From an uncultured Prevotellaceae bacterium (GTDB lineage Bacteria > Bacteroidota > Bacteroidia > Bacteroidales > Bacteroidaceae), in assembly GCA_902780635.1 (NCBI GenBank), contig CACZGH010000033.1:1-39262 (forward strand): DNA of 39,262 nt, given 5' to 3'. Below the pieces are notes generated by a model. It was given only the letters and a program-made list of their open reading frames with translations. It did not search any database and had not been told where the DNA came from. Of the stretch, positions 17,449-26,708 are shown in pieces. The translations under genes and the position numbers were made by a program. The number at the start of each line of letters is the position of its first letter. Within the stretch, counting starts at the first letter, position 1.

Positions 17449-17788
17449 GACGTACACAATAGTATGTAATTGCAATGCGATAACCGGATAAAAAATCCTG
17501 ATATTCAGCACATCAGAATTGCAAATCCCGATGCGCATCTCTCTTCATAGTGCGAATACGGATGATGACTCAGTAATTCTGACAACCCAACATGAAACCT
17601 AATAAAATTTAAATTTTCTAAGATTTTTAGACTTTTGCTTTCGCGTATCGTCAAATAGTTGTAATTTTACACCTTGAAAACGAGGCAAAATCGCTCAAAA
17701 GGCGTTTAAATGCCCTTTACGGCGATTTCAGCGGCAACCATGCAAGCTGACGCCGACATAACAACAACATCAAACTTGACAATACGAA
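17449..17788 (+). other. Long gene-free leader region before gyrA
   Basis: About 340 bases without a gene. It contains TTTG at 17634-17637 and weak -7 candidates (TAATTTTA at 17662-17669), so a gyrA promoter near 17640-17670 is likely but not clear. At 17688-17728 a nested hairpin can form: AAATCGC pairs with GCGATTT, and inside it AAAGGC with GCC-CTTT. It could be a structured leader, but I recognise no known riboswitch or attenuator. Confidence 0.4.
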
Positions 17789-20413
17789 ATGGACGAAAAT
17801 CAAACCTTTGACCAGGACAGAATCATCAAAATCAACATCGAGGAGGAGATGAAGTCATCGTATATCGACTATTCCATGTCGGTCATCGTGGCTCGTGCAC
17901 TTCCTGATGTGAGAGATGGATTTAAACCGGTGCACCGTAGAATCCTTTATGGAATGATGGGAATAGGCAACACCAGCGACAAACCGTACAAAAAATGCGC
18001 ACGTGTCGTGGGTGAGGTGCTCGGTAAGTACCATCCCCATGGAGACAGCTCAGTATATGGAGCACTGGTGAGAATGGCCCAGAACTGGAACATGAGATAC
18101 ACCCTGGTCGATGGACAAGGTAACTTCGGAAGCGTTGACGGTGACTCGCCGGCAGCCATGCGATACACAGAGTGCCGCCTCTCTAAAATGGGAGAGCACA
18201 TCATGGACGACCTCGACAAAGACACCGTCGATATGGTCAACAACTTCGACGACTCGCTCACCGAGCCTTCCATCATGCCTACCAAAGTGCCCAACCTGTT
18301 GGTCAACGGTGGCAACGGCATCGCAGTGGGTATGGCCACCAATATCCCCACACACAACCTCGGAGAGGTCATCGATGGGTGCTGTGCTTACATCGACAAT
18401 CCTGACATCGACACCGACGGGCTGATGGAGTATATCAAAGCTCCTGATTTCCCCACTGGCGCCTATATCTATGGCATACAGGGTGTGAAGGATGCCTATG
18501 AGACCGGACGTGGCCGTATCGTCATCAGGGCAAAGGCTGAGATAGAGAGTGACGACGCACACGACAAAATCGTGGTGACGGAGATACCCTACGGTGTCAA
18601 CAAGGCACAGCTCATAGAGTATATCGCCGACCTTGTCAAAGAGGGAAAGATAGAAGGCATCTCCAATGTCAATGATGAGTCAGGCCGACAGGGCATGCGT
18701 ATCGTCGTCGATGTGAAGAAAGACGCCAACGCCAATGTCATCCTCAACAAATTGTTTAAGATGACCGCCCTACAAAGTTCATTCTCAGTCAATTGCATTG
18801 CGCTCGTAAAGGGTCGTCCAAGACTGTTGACACTCAAGCAGTGTGTGGGCTATTTCGTTGAGCACCGTCATGACGTGACCATTCGACGCACCAAGTTTGA
18901 CCTGAAAAAGGCACAGGAGAGGGCGCACATCCTCGAAGGACTCATCATCGCCTGCGACAATATCGATGAGGTGGTGCATATCATACGGGCATCAAAGACA
19001 CCCGTCGACGCCCAGCGCAACCTGGAGAAGCGATTCGACCTGGATGAGCCCCAGTCAAAGGCCATCGTCGACATGCGTCTCTCACAACTCACCGGCCTGC
19101 GTATCGAGCAACTGCACGCTGAATACGAGGAACTGGAGCGTCAGATTGCCTATCTGCAGTCGATCCTCGACGATCCGGAGTTGTGCAAGAAGGTCATGAA
19201 AGACGAACTGCTGGAGGTCAAAGAGAAATACGGCGACGAGAGACGTACCGAGATCAAATTCTCCTCCGAGGAGTTCAACCCCGAAGACTTCTATCCCAAC
19301 GACCCGGTGGTCATCACCGTCAGTCACCTCGGATATATCAAGCGCACACCGCTCAGCGAGTTCCGTGGACAGGCAAGAGGCGGCGTGGGCAGCAAAGGCG
19401 CCAGGACACGAGAGCAGGACTTCACAGAGTTCATCTACCCGGCTACCATGCACAACACGATGCTCTTCTTCACACGCAAGGGCAAGTGCTACTGGCTCAA
19501 GTGCTACGAGATACCTGAGGGTGGTAAAGACTCCAAGGGCAGGGCGATACAAAATCTGCTCAACATCGACTCTGACGACTCGGTCAACGCATTCCTCAGA
19601 CTGCGTGGACTGGATGACGAACAGTTCCTCAACTCACACTTCGTCGTCTTCGCAACTAAGAAAGGTATTGTAAAGAAAACATGCCTCAAAGCATACAGCC
19701 GGCCAAGGGCCAATGGCGTCAATGCCATCAACATCCTTGAAGGTGACGAGGTGGTGGATGTAAGACTGACTAACGGACGCAACGAACTGGTGCTGGCCAA
19801 CAGAAACGGACGCGCCGTGAGGTTTGAGGAGAGCGCCGTGCGTGAGATGGGACGTGTAGCCACAGGTGTGCGAGGCATGAAACTCGACGAGGGCGATGAC
19901 GAGGTCGTGGGCATGATCGTGGTCAACCATGCTGAAAAGGAAACCATCATGGTGGTCAGTGAGAATGGTTACGGCAAACGCTCGCAGGTGGAGGACTATC
20001 GTAAGACCTCACGTGGCGTCAAGGGTGTCAAAACCCTCAACATCACCGATAAGACAGGACGTCTCGTCTCTATCAAGAACGTGACCGACGAGAACGACTT
20101 GATGATCATCAACAAGAGTGGTATCACCATCCGACTGGCCGTGGCAGAGTGCCGCGTCATGGGAAGGGCCACACAAGGGGTCAGACTCATCAACCTCACC
20201 AAGAAAAACGATGTCATCGCCAGCGTATGCAAGGTGATGGGAGCCGATCTCGAGGCTACTGTGGAGCAAATGAGCCGTGCGGAATGGGCCCAGAAGAGTG
20301 ACTCCATCAAGCGCGACACAACCGCTGACAGTCCGGTGGAGGAACCGGAGCAAACCATTGATGATGATGATATAGAAGTCTCTGAAAATGAAATTGATAC
20401 AGTGGAAGATTAA
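17789..20413 (+). CDS. gyrA: DNA gyrase subunit A
   Basis: An 874-residue type II topoisomerase subunit that breaks and rejoins DNA during negative supercoiling, acting with GyrB (not in this window). The catalytic Tyr126 lies in [10 protein letters not shown]. The quinolone-resistance region reads [18 protein letters not shown], with Ser87 at the position of E. coli Ser83 and Gly91 at that of Asp87. The GyrA box is [10 protein letters not shown] in the C-terminal beta-pinwheel (from about residue 510), which argues for gyrase over topoisomerase IV. The C-terminus is acidic ([17 protein letters not shown]), as in other gyrases. It begins after a 340-base gene-free region and is followed by a TPR gene. 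Confidence 0.96.
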   Translation: MDENQTFDQDRIIKINIEEEMKSSYIDYSMSVIVARALPDVRDGFKPVHRRILYGMMGIGNTSDKPYKKCARVVGEVLGKYHPHGDSSVYGALVRMAQNWNMRYTLVDGQGNFGSVDGDSPAAMRYTECRLSKMGEHIMDDLDKDTVDMVNNFDDSLTEPSIMPTKVPNLLVNGGNGIAVGMATNIPTHNLGEVIDGCCAYIDNPDIDTDGLMEYIKAPDFPTGAYIYGIQGVKDAYETGRGRIVIRAKAEIESDDAHDKIVVTEIPYGVNKAQLIEYIADLVKEGKIEGISNVNDESGRQGMRIVVDVKKDANANVILNKLFKMTALQSSFSVNCIALVKGRPRLLTLKQCVGYFVEHRHDVTIRRTKFDLKKAQERAHILEGLIIACDNIDEVVHIIRASKTPVDAQRNLEKRFDLDEPQSKAIVDMRLSQLTGLRIEQLHAEYEELERQIAYLQSILDDPELCKKVMKDELLEVKEKYGDERRTEIKFSSEEFNPEDFYPNDPVVITVSHLGYIKRTPLSEFRGQARGGVGSKGARTREQDFTEFIYPATMHNTMLFFTRKGKCYWLKCYEIPEGGKDSKGRAIQNLLNIDSDDSVNAFLRLRGLDDEQFLNSHFVVFATKKGIVKKTCLKAYSRPRANGVNAINILEGDEVVDVRLTNGRNELVLANRNGRAVRFEESAVREMGRVATGVRGMKLDEGDDEVVGMIVVNHAEKETIMVVSENGYGKRSQVEDYRKTSRGVKGVKTLNITDKTGRLVSIKNVTDENDLMIINKSGITIRLAVAECRVMGRATQGVRLINLTKKNDVIASVCKVMGADLEATVEQMSRAEWAQKSDSIKRDTTADSPVEEPEQTIDDDDIEVSENEIDTVED

Positions 20414-20483
20414 AGCAAACATTTAACAATACTTTCTAGACAAAATCAGTTAGAAACATTTAAACCTTTTAATATTAATGATT

Positions 20484-21743
20484 ATGAAAAAAATGATGAT
20501 TGTGGCTTTGATGGCAGCAGCTGCCTCAACAGCCTTTGCGGGTGACTCTGAAACCCTCAAGTCAATCTTGAAAGCTAAAACCTACGCCGAGGCTGAAGGC
20601 CTCGTGAAGTCTGGTCTCGGACAACTTGCCGACGCCTCTGAGAAAGCACGCGCTTACAACAAACTGGTAGACCTGGCCATGCATAAAGTGTCTGAAGTGC
20701 AGGCTGTGATGAATGCCAACCAAGTGGCTGAGCAGATGAAGCAAGGCAAAGTGGAGGCATACGACACCATCGGTTTCTATACCGCACTGGCACAGGCTTT
20801 CGACGCCGCTGAAGAGTGTGAGAAGTATGACCAGATGCCTAATGAAAAAGGAAAGGTAAAGGCCAAATTCCATGACGCCAACCGCGACCGCCTCTATCCA
20901 CTGCGTGGCAACCTGATCAACGGTGGTATCACTTATCAGGACAAGGGCGATATGAAGAAAGCTTATAGGTATCTGGCACAGTATGTCGACACTCACGACG
21001 CACCTCTCTTCGCTGAGGCCGCTGCTAAGACTCCCGATGACAACCTCACACAGATCGCTTATTATGCTGCCCTCTTCGCCTATCAGAACAAGGACATGAA
21101 GAATGTGGCCAGATATGCCGACATCGCAGCACAGGAGGCTAAGTTTGCCACTGACGCCAACAACCTGAAACTGGCTGCCGTGCAGGAGAGCCTGAAGACT
21201 CGTGAGGACTCTGTAGCATACGTCAAGACCCTCGAGGCAGACTATGCCGCTGATCCCAACAACGAGGTGGTCTTCGGTACACTGGTCAACATGTACTCCA
21301 GCCTCAAGATGGATACTGAGATGAACGCCCTCTTCGACAAGAAACTGGCCACCGACCCCAACAACTTCACCGTGTGGGCCATCAGAGGACAGAATGCCAT
21401 GATCGCTCAGAAACTGGAGGATGCCATCGACTGCTTCAAGAAAGCACTTGGCACACAGCCTGACAACGCACAGATCCTGACCTATCTCGGCGCATGTCTC
21501 CTCGACCGTGGCGCTGAGGCTGAGAACCGTGCCGCTGGCAAGACCGGTAGAGTGCCCAAAGAGGCTATGGACCAGATCATGCCTATCTTTGAGGAGGCTC
21601 TGACTCATCTCCAGAAAGCCAAGACCCTGGATCCCAACAGAGAGAGAGCCAACTGGGCATATCCTCTCTACAGATGCTGCTACCAGCTCTATGGAGCTGA
21701 GGACGCACGCACCAAGGCCGCTGAGGCTGACACTCAGAGATAA
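20484..21743 (+). CDS. Exported tetratricopeptide-repeat protein (first paralog)
   Basis: A 419-residue protein with a signal peptide (MKKMMIVALMAAAASTAFAG) and helical repeats of TPR type, clearest at about residues 280-345 (KLATDPNNFTVWAIRGQNAM, then LEDAIDCFKKALGTQPDNAQILTYLGACLLDRG). TPRs bind other proteins; the partner is unknown. The ATG at 20484 begins the signal peptide. An ATG at 20478 adds only two residues. It lies downstream of gyrA and upstream of a divergent paralog, from which it is separated by a terminator. The codon choice looks regular and G/C-ending, suggesting strong expression, which is an impression and not a calculation. Confidence 0.85.
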   Translation: MKKMMIVALMAAAASTAFAGDSETLKSILKAKTYAEAEGLVKSGLGQLADASEKARAYNKLVDLAMHKVSEVQAVMNANQVAEQMKQGKVEAYDTIGFYTALAQAFDAAEECEKYDQMPNEKGKVKAKFHDANRDRLYPLRGNLINGGITYQDKGDMKKAYRYLAQYVDTHDAPLFAEAAAKTPDDNLTQIAYYAALFAYQNKDMKNVARYADIAAQEAKFATDANNLKLAAVQESLKTREDSVAYVKTLEADYAADPNNEVVFGTLVNMYSSLKMDTEMNALFDKKLATDPNNFTVWAIRGQNAMIAQKLEDAIDCFKKALGTQPDNAQILTYLGACLLDRGAEAENRAAGKTGRVPKEAMDQIMPIFEEALTHLQKAKTLDPNRERANWAYPLYRCCYQLYGAEDARTKAAEADTQR

Positions 21744-21761
21744 TTACGCTGTCAATAGAAT

Positions 21762-21790
21762 GGGGGAGGGGATACTCTCCCCCTCTTTTT
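21762..21790 (+). terminator. Intrinsic terminator between the TPR paralogs
   Basis: GGGGGAG (21762-21768) pairs with CTCCCCC (21777-21783), followed by TCTTTTT. The next ATG is only 6 bases further on, so it may act as an attenuator that lowers expression of the second TPR gene. Confidence 0.7.
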
Positions 21791-21795
21791 AAAGG

Positions 21796-22995
21796 ATGAA
21801 AAGATTGTTTTTGATATTTACTGCACTGCTCTGCTTTCTCGGTGTCTCTTTTGCCCAGAAGAAAGTGATCAGTCAGGCACGTACCTACGTGAAAAGCGGA
21901 AAAGAACTGGCAAAGGCGGAGAAGATGATGTCCGACCTGCTGAAAGACTCCGTCTCCCGCACCAATGAGAAAGTATGGCTGACATTGTTTGACGCCGTCA
22001 AAAAACAATATGAGCAGGGAAATGAGAAACTGTACCTGAAACAGAAATACGATACAGCCTCTCTTTTCACTACGGCACGCAAAATGTTCACCATACTTGA
22101 GGCTTTCGACAGTCTCGACGCAAGGCCAAACAAAAAGGGTGAGGTGGAACTGAAATACAGGGACAAGCATGCTGAGTTTCTCAACACCTACCGTCCCAAC
22201 CTGTATAATGCCGGCTCGTACCATCTGCGAAAATCCAACTTCCAGGAAGCATACACTTATTTTGACACCTATATCGACTGTGCGGGGCAGCCGCTCTTCG
22301 AGAAATACAAATATGCCGACAGCGATACGCTCCTGCCTCAGGCGGCGTTTTATGCGCTCTATGCTGGCTACCGGCTCAAAGACGCTCAGAAGGTGTTCAA
22401 ATACCAGACTTTGGCAGAGGGCGACTCCGCCAGGCTCGACAATATCATACAGTATCTTGCTGAGACACATCTCATGCAGAAAGACACGGCGGCATACGTC
22501 AAAGAACTGCTGCGCGGATTTGATACCCATCCGTCACATCCGTTCTTCTTCCCCCGACTCATCGACTATTACAACGGCAGGGGAGAGACCGATACGGCCA
22601 TGGTCTTCATAGACAGGGCGTTGGCCACCGATAGTGTCAGTCAGCTCTATCTCTTTGCCAAGAGCTCCGCCCTCCTCAATACCGGAAGGTATGAGGAATG
22701 TATCAACGTCACACAAAAGCTGCTGGCACTCAACGACAGTCTGCCAGAAGCCAACTGCAATATGGGGCTGGCCTATTACAACAAAGCCCTGCAACTGGAT
22801 AAAGCCACCCAGCGAGGGCGGAAAAACCGCCGCGCTGCCAATGAGATGTATGCGAAAGCACGCCCCTATATGGAGCGGTACAGGCAGATGGCGCCCGAGC
22901 AGAAAGCTAAATGGCTTCCGGCTCTCTACACCATCTATCTCAATCTCAACATGGGCAAGGAGTTTGAGGAAATCGACCGGCTCAGAGGGCAGTGA
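21796..22995 (+). CDS. Exported tetratricopeptide-repeat protein (second paralog)
   Basis: A 399-residue protein with a signal peptide (MKRLFLIFTALLCFLGVSFAQ) and TPR-like helices, clearest at about residues 255-350. It is a paralog of the preceding gene: ARPNKKGEVELKYRDKHAEF here corresponds to QMPNEKGKVKAKFHDANRDR there, and both continue with a LYNAG / LINGG segment, a YFDTYID / YLAQYVD segment and matching downstream repeats. Function is unknown. The start lies immediately after the terminator, so transcription probably depends on readthrough or a promoter within the upstream gene. Confidence 0.85.
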   Translation: MKRLFLIFTALLCFLGVSFAQKKVISQARTYVKSGKELAKAEKMMSDLLKDSVSRTNEKVWLTLFDAVKKQYEQGNEKLYLKQKYDTASLFTTARKMFTILEAFDSLDARPNKKGEVELKYRDKHAEFLNTYRPNLYNAGSYHLRKSNFQEAYTYFDTYIDCAGQPLFEKYKYADSDTLLPQAAFYALYAGYRLKDAQKVFKYQTLAEGDSARLDNIIQYLAETHLMQKDTAAYVKELLRGFDTHPSHPFFFPRLIDYYNGRGETDTAMVFIDRALATDSVSQLYLFAKSSALLNTGRYEECINVTQKLLALNDSLPEANCNMGLAYYNKALQLDKATQRGRKNRRAANEMYAKARPYMERYRQMAPEQKAKWLPALYTIYLNLNMGKEFEEIDRLRGQ

Positions 22996-23005
22996 CGCGA
23001 TGTGT

Positions 23006-23038
23006 CACTATGTATCGCTATGTATCGCTATGTATCAT
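23006..23038. repeat. Tandem CTATGTATCG repeats
   Basis: Three head-to-tail 10-base units (CTATGTATCG, CTATGTATCG, CTATGTATCA) follow the second TPR gene, preceded by a related CGATGTGTCA. No function is evident. Confidence 0.7.
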
Positions 23039-23074
23039 AAAGTGTGGCACAAACAGCAAAAACCGCTCATATTA

Positions 23075-23106
23075 TTTGCAGTATTCAAAAGAATAGAGTA
23101 ATTTCG
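23075..23106 (+). promoter_or_regulatory. Promoter of the serC-serA operon
   Basis: TTTG (23075-23078), 20 bases, TAATTTCG (23099-23106, one mismatch to the -7 consensus). Transcription would start near 23113, about 55 bases before the serC ATG at 23169. Confidence 0.65.
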
Positions 23107-23168
23107 CAGCCGTAATGAAAGATGCGTTCGTTACGACCTTTTATAAACATAAATTTTTAAATAATCAA

Positions 23169-24236
23169 ATGAAGAAGTACAATTTTAATGCTGGTCCGTC
23201 CATCCTCCCCCGTGAGGTGATCGAGAACACCGCAAAGCAAATTTTAGACTTCAATGGCAGTGGTCTCTCATTGGCAGAGATCAGCCACAGGGCTAAAGAT
23301 TTCCAACCCGTCGTCGATGAGGCCGTAGCCCTCATCAAAGAGTTGCTTCAGATTCCCGAGGGTTATTCTGTCGTATTCCTCGGTGGCGGTGCGTCTCTTG
23401 AGTTCTGTATGATTCCTTACAACTTCCTGGTCAAGAAAGCTGCTTATCTCAACACAGGCACCTGGGCAAAGAAGGCAATGAAAGAGGCCAAACTCTTTGG
23501 TGAGGTGGTAGAAGTGGCTTCTTCTGCTGACGCTAATTATACTTTCATCCCGAAGGGCTGGACATGCCCCGACGATGTGGATTATCTGCATATCACTACC
23601 AACAATACCATTTATGGCACAGAGATACGCAAAGACCTCGATGTCAATGTGCGTCTCATCGCCGACATGTCATCCGACATCTTCAGCCGTCCGATAGACG
23701 TGGCCAAATATGACTGCATCTATGGTGGCGCTCAGAAAAACCTGGCCATGGCCGGTGTCACCCTCGTCATCGTCAAGGATGACGCGCTGGGCAAGGCTCC
23801 ACGTCCCATCCCCACCATGCTCGATTACCGCACCCATGTGGAGAAAGGCTCTATGTTCAATACTCCTCCTGTGGTGCCTATCTACAGCGCCCTTGAGACA
23901 CTGCGCTGGCTCAAAGCCAATGGTGGCGTCGAGGCGATGGATCGTCTGGCCAAGCAGCGCGCCGAGATCGTCTATGGCGAAATAGACCGCAACCGTCTGT
24001 TCCGTGGCACCGTGGCCGAGGAAGACCGCTCGCTCATGAATATTTGCTTCGTGATGAACGATGAGTACAAAGACCTGGAGAAGCCATTCTTCGAGTATGC
24101 CACCTCACAAGGTATGGTGGGCATCAAGGGTCACCGCTCAGTAGGTGGATTCCGCGCCAGCTGCTACAACGCCCAGACCATCGAGGGCGTAGAGGCACTC
24201 GTGAAGTGCATGAAAGAATTTGAGGCTAAAAACTAA
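23169..24236 (+). CDS. serC: Phosphoserine aminotransferase
   Basis: A 355-residue PLP-dependent class V aminotransferase that converts 3-phosphohydroxypyruvate and glutamate to phosphoserine, the second step of serine synthesis. It also acts on the related erythronate-derived ketoacid in vitamin B6 synthesis where that pathway exists. Signatures include the N-terminal [25 protein letters not shown], the PLP-binding Lys near residue 190 in [18 protein letters not shown], and the C-terminal [16 protein letters not shown]. The ATG at 23169 is chosen because it starts this N-terminus. An upstream ATG at 23115 coincides with the predicted transcription start. serA follows after 6 bases. Confidence 0.96.
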   Translation: MKKYNFNAGPSILPREVIENTAKQILDFNGSGLSLAEISHRAKDFQPVVDEAVALIKELLQIPEGYSVVFLGGGASLEFCMIPYNFLVKKAAYLNTGTWAKKAMKEAKLFGEVVEVASSADANYTFIPKGWTCPDDVDYLHITTNNTIYGTEIRKDLDVNVRLIADMSSDIFSRPIDVAKYDCIYGGAQKNLAMAGVTLVIVKDDALGKAPRPIPTMLDYRTHVEKGSMFNTPPVVPIYSALETLRWLKANGGVEAMDRLAKQRAEIVYGEIDRNRLFRGTVAEEDRSLMNICFVMNDEYKDLEKPFFEYATSQGMVGIKGHRSVGGFRASCYNAQTIEGVEALVKCMKEFEAKN

Positions 24237-24242
24237 GAAGAC

Positions 24243-25160
24243 ATGAAAGTATTAGTTGCTACAGAGAAACCCTTTGCCCCTGTGGCCATCGAGGGTATCA
24301 GAAAAGAGATAGAAGCCGCCGGACATGAGCTGGTGCTGCTGGAGAAATATACCGAGAAGGCACAGTTGCTCGACGCCGTGAAGGACGCCGACGCCATGAT
24401 TGTCCGTTCCGATAAGATCACACCCGACGTTCTCGACGCTGCCGCCAATCTGAAGATTGTGGTGCGTGCCGGCGCTGGTTACGACTCTATCGACACCGCA
24501 TACGCCAAAGAGAAAAACGTGGTGGTGGAGAACACACCGGGTCAGAACGCCAATGCCGTGGCCGAACTGGTCTTCGGCCTTCTGGTCTTCGCCGTGCGCA
24601 ATTTCTATAACGGAAAAGCCGGTACCGAACTGAAAGGTAAGCGTCTTGGTCTGCTTGCCTTCGGCAATGTGGGCCGCAATGTGGCACGTATCGCCAAGGG
24701 ATTTGGCATGGACATCTATGCCTACGACGCTTATTGCCCTGCCAGTGTGATCGAGGAAGCTGGTGTTCATGCAGTGGCCAGCCAGGACGAGTTGTTCCAG
24801 GGCTGCGACGTGGTGAGCCTTCACATTCCTGCCACACCTGAGACGAAGCAGAGCATCAACTATGCCGTGGTCAACCAATTGCCCAAAGGTGGCATCCTGG
24901 TCAACACAGCACGCAAAGAGGTCATCAATGAGCCAGAGCTGCTCAAGTTGATGGAAGAGCGCGCCGACCTGAAGTTTGTCACTGACATCAAGCCTGATGC
25001 CGATGCCGACTTCGCCAAGTTCGAGGGACGTTACTTCAGCACACCGAAGAAAATGGGCGCTCAGACCGCTGAGGCCAATATCAATGCCGGCATTGCTGCC
25101 GCCAAGCAGATCAACGCTTACTTCGCCGACGGATGCACCAAATTCCAGGTGAACAAGTAA
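24243..25160 (+). CDS. serA: D-3-phosphoglycerate dehydrogenase, short Lys-type form
   Basis: A 305-residue 2-hydroxyacid dehydrogenase that oxidises 3-phosphoglycerate, the first step of serine synthesis. It has a substrate-binding part with VVRAGAGYDSIDTAYA and a nucleotide-binding part with GLLAFGNVGRNVARIAKGF. Catalytic Arg is in NTARKEVINE. Where most relatives carry the catalytic His (TPH.G), this protein has STPKKMGAQTAEAN, a Lys replacement. That matches the Lys-type (type III-K) enzymes described for Entamoeba and Bacteroidetes. There is no C-terminal ACT regulatory domain, so feedback by serine through ACT is not expected. It is coupled to serC by a 6-base gap. Confidence 0.93.
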   Translation: MKVLVATEKPFAPVAIEGIRKEIEAAGHELVLLEKYTEKAQLLDAVKDADAMIVRSDKITPDVLDAAANLKIVVRAGAGYDSIDTAYAKEKNVVVENTPGQNANAVAELVFGLLVFAVRNFYNGKAGTELKGKRLGLLAFGNVGRNVARIAKGFGMDIYAYDAYCPASVIEEAGVHAVASQDELFQGCDVVSLHIPATPETKQSINYAVVNQLPKGGILVNTARKEVINEPELLKLMEERADLKFVTDIKPDADADFAKFEGRYFSTPKKMGAQTAEANINAGIAAAKQINAYFADGCTKFQVNK

Positions 25161-25188
25161 TACGCGATCCATTTGATATCACTCCAAC

Positions 25189-25250
25189 CCCTTCAGGCAC
25201 TACCCTCCCCATATGGGGAGGGGCTGGGGTGGGGGTATACCCTTTTTTAG
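25189..25250. repeat. GC-rich REP-like palindrome, possible terminator
   Basis: CCCTCCCCATATGGGGAGGG (25203-25222) is a perfect 20-base palindrome followed by G-rich DNA, then GGGTATACCC and six T. It lies after serA and could end its transcript. A related but less regular element sits on the other side of the DUF1015 gene. Confidence 0.6.
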
Positions 25251-25318
25251 TGCCACCACCAACCTCTCAACCTTGTAAACCTTACAACCTTATAACCTGA
25301 CAAACAATCCAACTCAAA

Positions 25319-26566
25319 ATGGCAATTATCAAACCATTCAAAGGCATTCGCCCCCCGAAACAGTATGTCGAGGAGGTGGAGTCCAGACCCTACGACGTGC
25401 TCGACTCTGAAGAGGCGCGCGCAGAGGCCGGCGACAATGAAAAAAGCCTTTACCATATCATCAAACCCGAGATCGATTTCGCCCCTGGCACCAGTGAGTA
25501 TGACCCTAAAGTGTATGAGCGCGCCGCCCAGAATTTCAAGAAATTCCAGGAGAAAGGCTGGCTCGTGCAGGATGAGGATGAGCATTACTACATCTATGCT
25601 CAGACCATGAATGGGAAAACCCAGTACGGACTGGTGGTGGGCGCATACGTCGATGACTATATGAATGGGGTCATCAAGAAGCACGAACTGACACGTCGGG
25701 ACAAAGAGGAAGACCGAATGAAGCATGTGCGTGTCAACAATGCCAACATCGAACCGGTGTTCTTCGCCTATCCTGACAACGAGACACTCGACAGCCTCCT
25801 CCGCAAGTATGCCGCCACGGAGCCGGAGTATGATTTCATCGCTCCGATAGACGGGTTCCGTCATCAGTTCTGGGTCATCTCCGATAAGGAGGATATGGAG
25901 ACCATCACCCGTGAGTTTGCGGCTATGCCAAGCCTTTATATCGCCGACGGGCACCACCGCTCTGCAGCGGCCGCATTGGTGGGTGCTGAGAAGCAAAGGC
26001 AGAACCCCTGTCACAAGGGCGACGAGGAGTATAACTATTTCATGGCGGTGTGCTTCCAGGCATCACAGCTCACTATCCTCGACTACAACCGTGTGGTGAA
26101 AGACCTCAACGGGTTGACATCAGAGCAATTCCTCGATGCCTTGCGCAAGAATTTCGAAGTGGAGGACATGGGCACTGATATCTATAAACCACAACGCCTG
26201 CATGAGTTCTCATTATACCTCGACGGCCATTGGTATCGCCTGACGGCCCGCACCGGCACCTTCGACGACAGCGACCCCATCGGCGTGCTCGATGTCGACA
26301 TCTCCAGCCGCCTGATTCTGGATCAGATCCTGGACATCAAGGACCTCCGTAGCAGCAATCGGATTGATTTCGTAGGTGGTCTGCGTGGTCTGGGTGAGTT
26401 GCGCCGACGTGTGGACAGTGGTGAGATGCGTGCTGCGCTCGCGCTCTATCCTGTCTCCATGCAGCAGATCATGGACATCGCCGACAGCGGCAAGATCATG
26501 CCGCCTAAAGCCACTTGGTTTGAGCCTAAACTGCGCTCAGGACTTGTCATACACAAGTTATCATAA
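25319..26566 (+). CDS. DUF1015-family protein
   Basis: A 415-residue cytosolic protein of the DUF1015 family. Family marks are the N-terminal IIKPFKGIRPPKQYVEEVES with RPYDVL, LYHIIKPEIDF, YIYAQTM, and the strongly conserved LYIADGHHRSAAAAL. The DGHHR motif resembles the nucleotide/phosphate-binding motif of ParB/Srx-fold proteins. Its biochemical role is not settled. It follows serC and serA on the same strand, though a GC-rich palindrome separates them, so a link to serine metabolism is only suggested by context. There are no membrane segments. A short repeat-like leader (25255-25318) precedes it. Confidence 0.88.
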   Translation: MAIIKPFKGIRPPKQYVEEVESRPYDVLDSEEARAEAGDNEKSLYHIIKPEIDFAPGTSEYDPKVYERAAQNFKKFQEKGWLVQDEDEHYYIYAQTMNGKTQYGLVVGAYVDDYMNGVIKKHELTRRDKEEDRMKHVRVNNANIEPVFFAYPDNETLDSLLRKYAATEPEYDFIAPIDGFRHQFWVISDKEDMETITREFAAMPSLYIADGHHRSAAAALVGAEKQRQNPCHKGDEEYNYFMAVCFQASQLTILDYNRVVKDLNGLTSEQFLDALRKNFEVEDMGTDIYKPQRLHEFSLYLDGHWYRLTARTGTFDDSDPIGVLDVDISSRLILDQILDIKDLRSSNRIDFVGGLRGLGELRRRVDSGEMRAALALYPVSMQQIMDIADSGKIMPPKATWFEPKLRSGLVIHKLS

Positions 26567-26611
26567 AGAGTAGAAGATGTGTCAAAACTAATAATGACCA
26601 TTTTCCAATGA

Positions 26612-26670
26612 TGTGTTCTCCTCTTGAACACACTACCCCTTACACTCCCCCCAACAAATAGGGGGAGTTG
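26612..26670. repeat. Second GC-rich REP-like inverted repeat
   Basis: ACTCCCCC (26644-26651) pairs with GGGGGAGT (26661-26668) around a 9-base loop. There is no T tract, so it is not a typical terminator for this strand. With the palindrome at 25203 it brackets the DUF1015 gene. Confidence 0.5.
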
Positions 26671-26708
26671 TTCTTCACTGAAAAGCAATGACTCCTCTTT
26701 TCTTCAAT

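Noticed and set aside
20562-21608. Long minus-strand frame opposite the first TPR gene (348 codons)
   Set aside because: It mirrors the codon pattern of a well-supported gene and has low-complexity, unrecognisable protein sequence. Similar mirrors at 21583-22530, 24252-25172, 10102-10947 and 11443-12306 were rejected for the same reason.
23006-23168. Riboswitch upstream of serC
   Set aside because: Only a short repeat and a promoter are present. The leader after the predicted start is about 55 bases, too short for a known riboswitch class.
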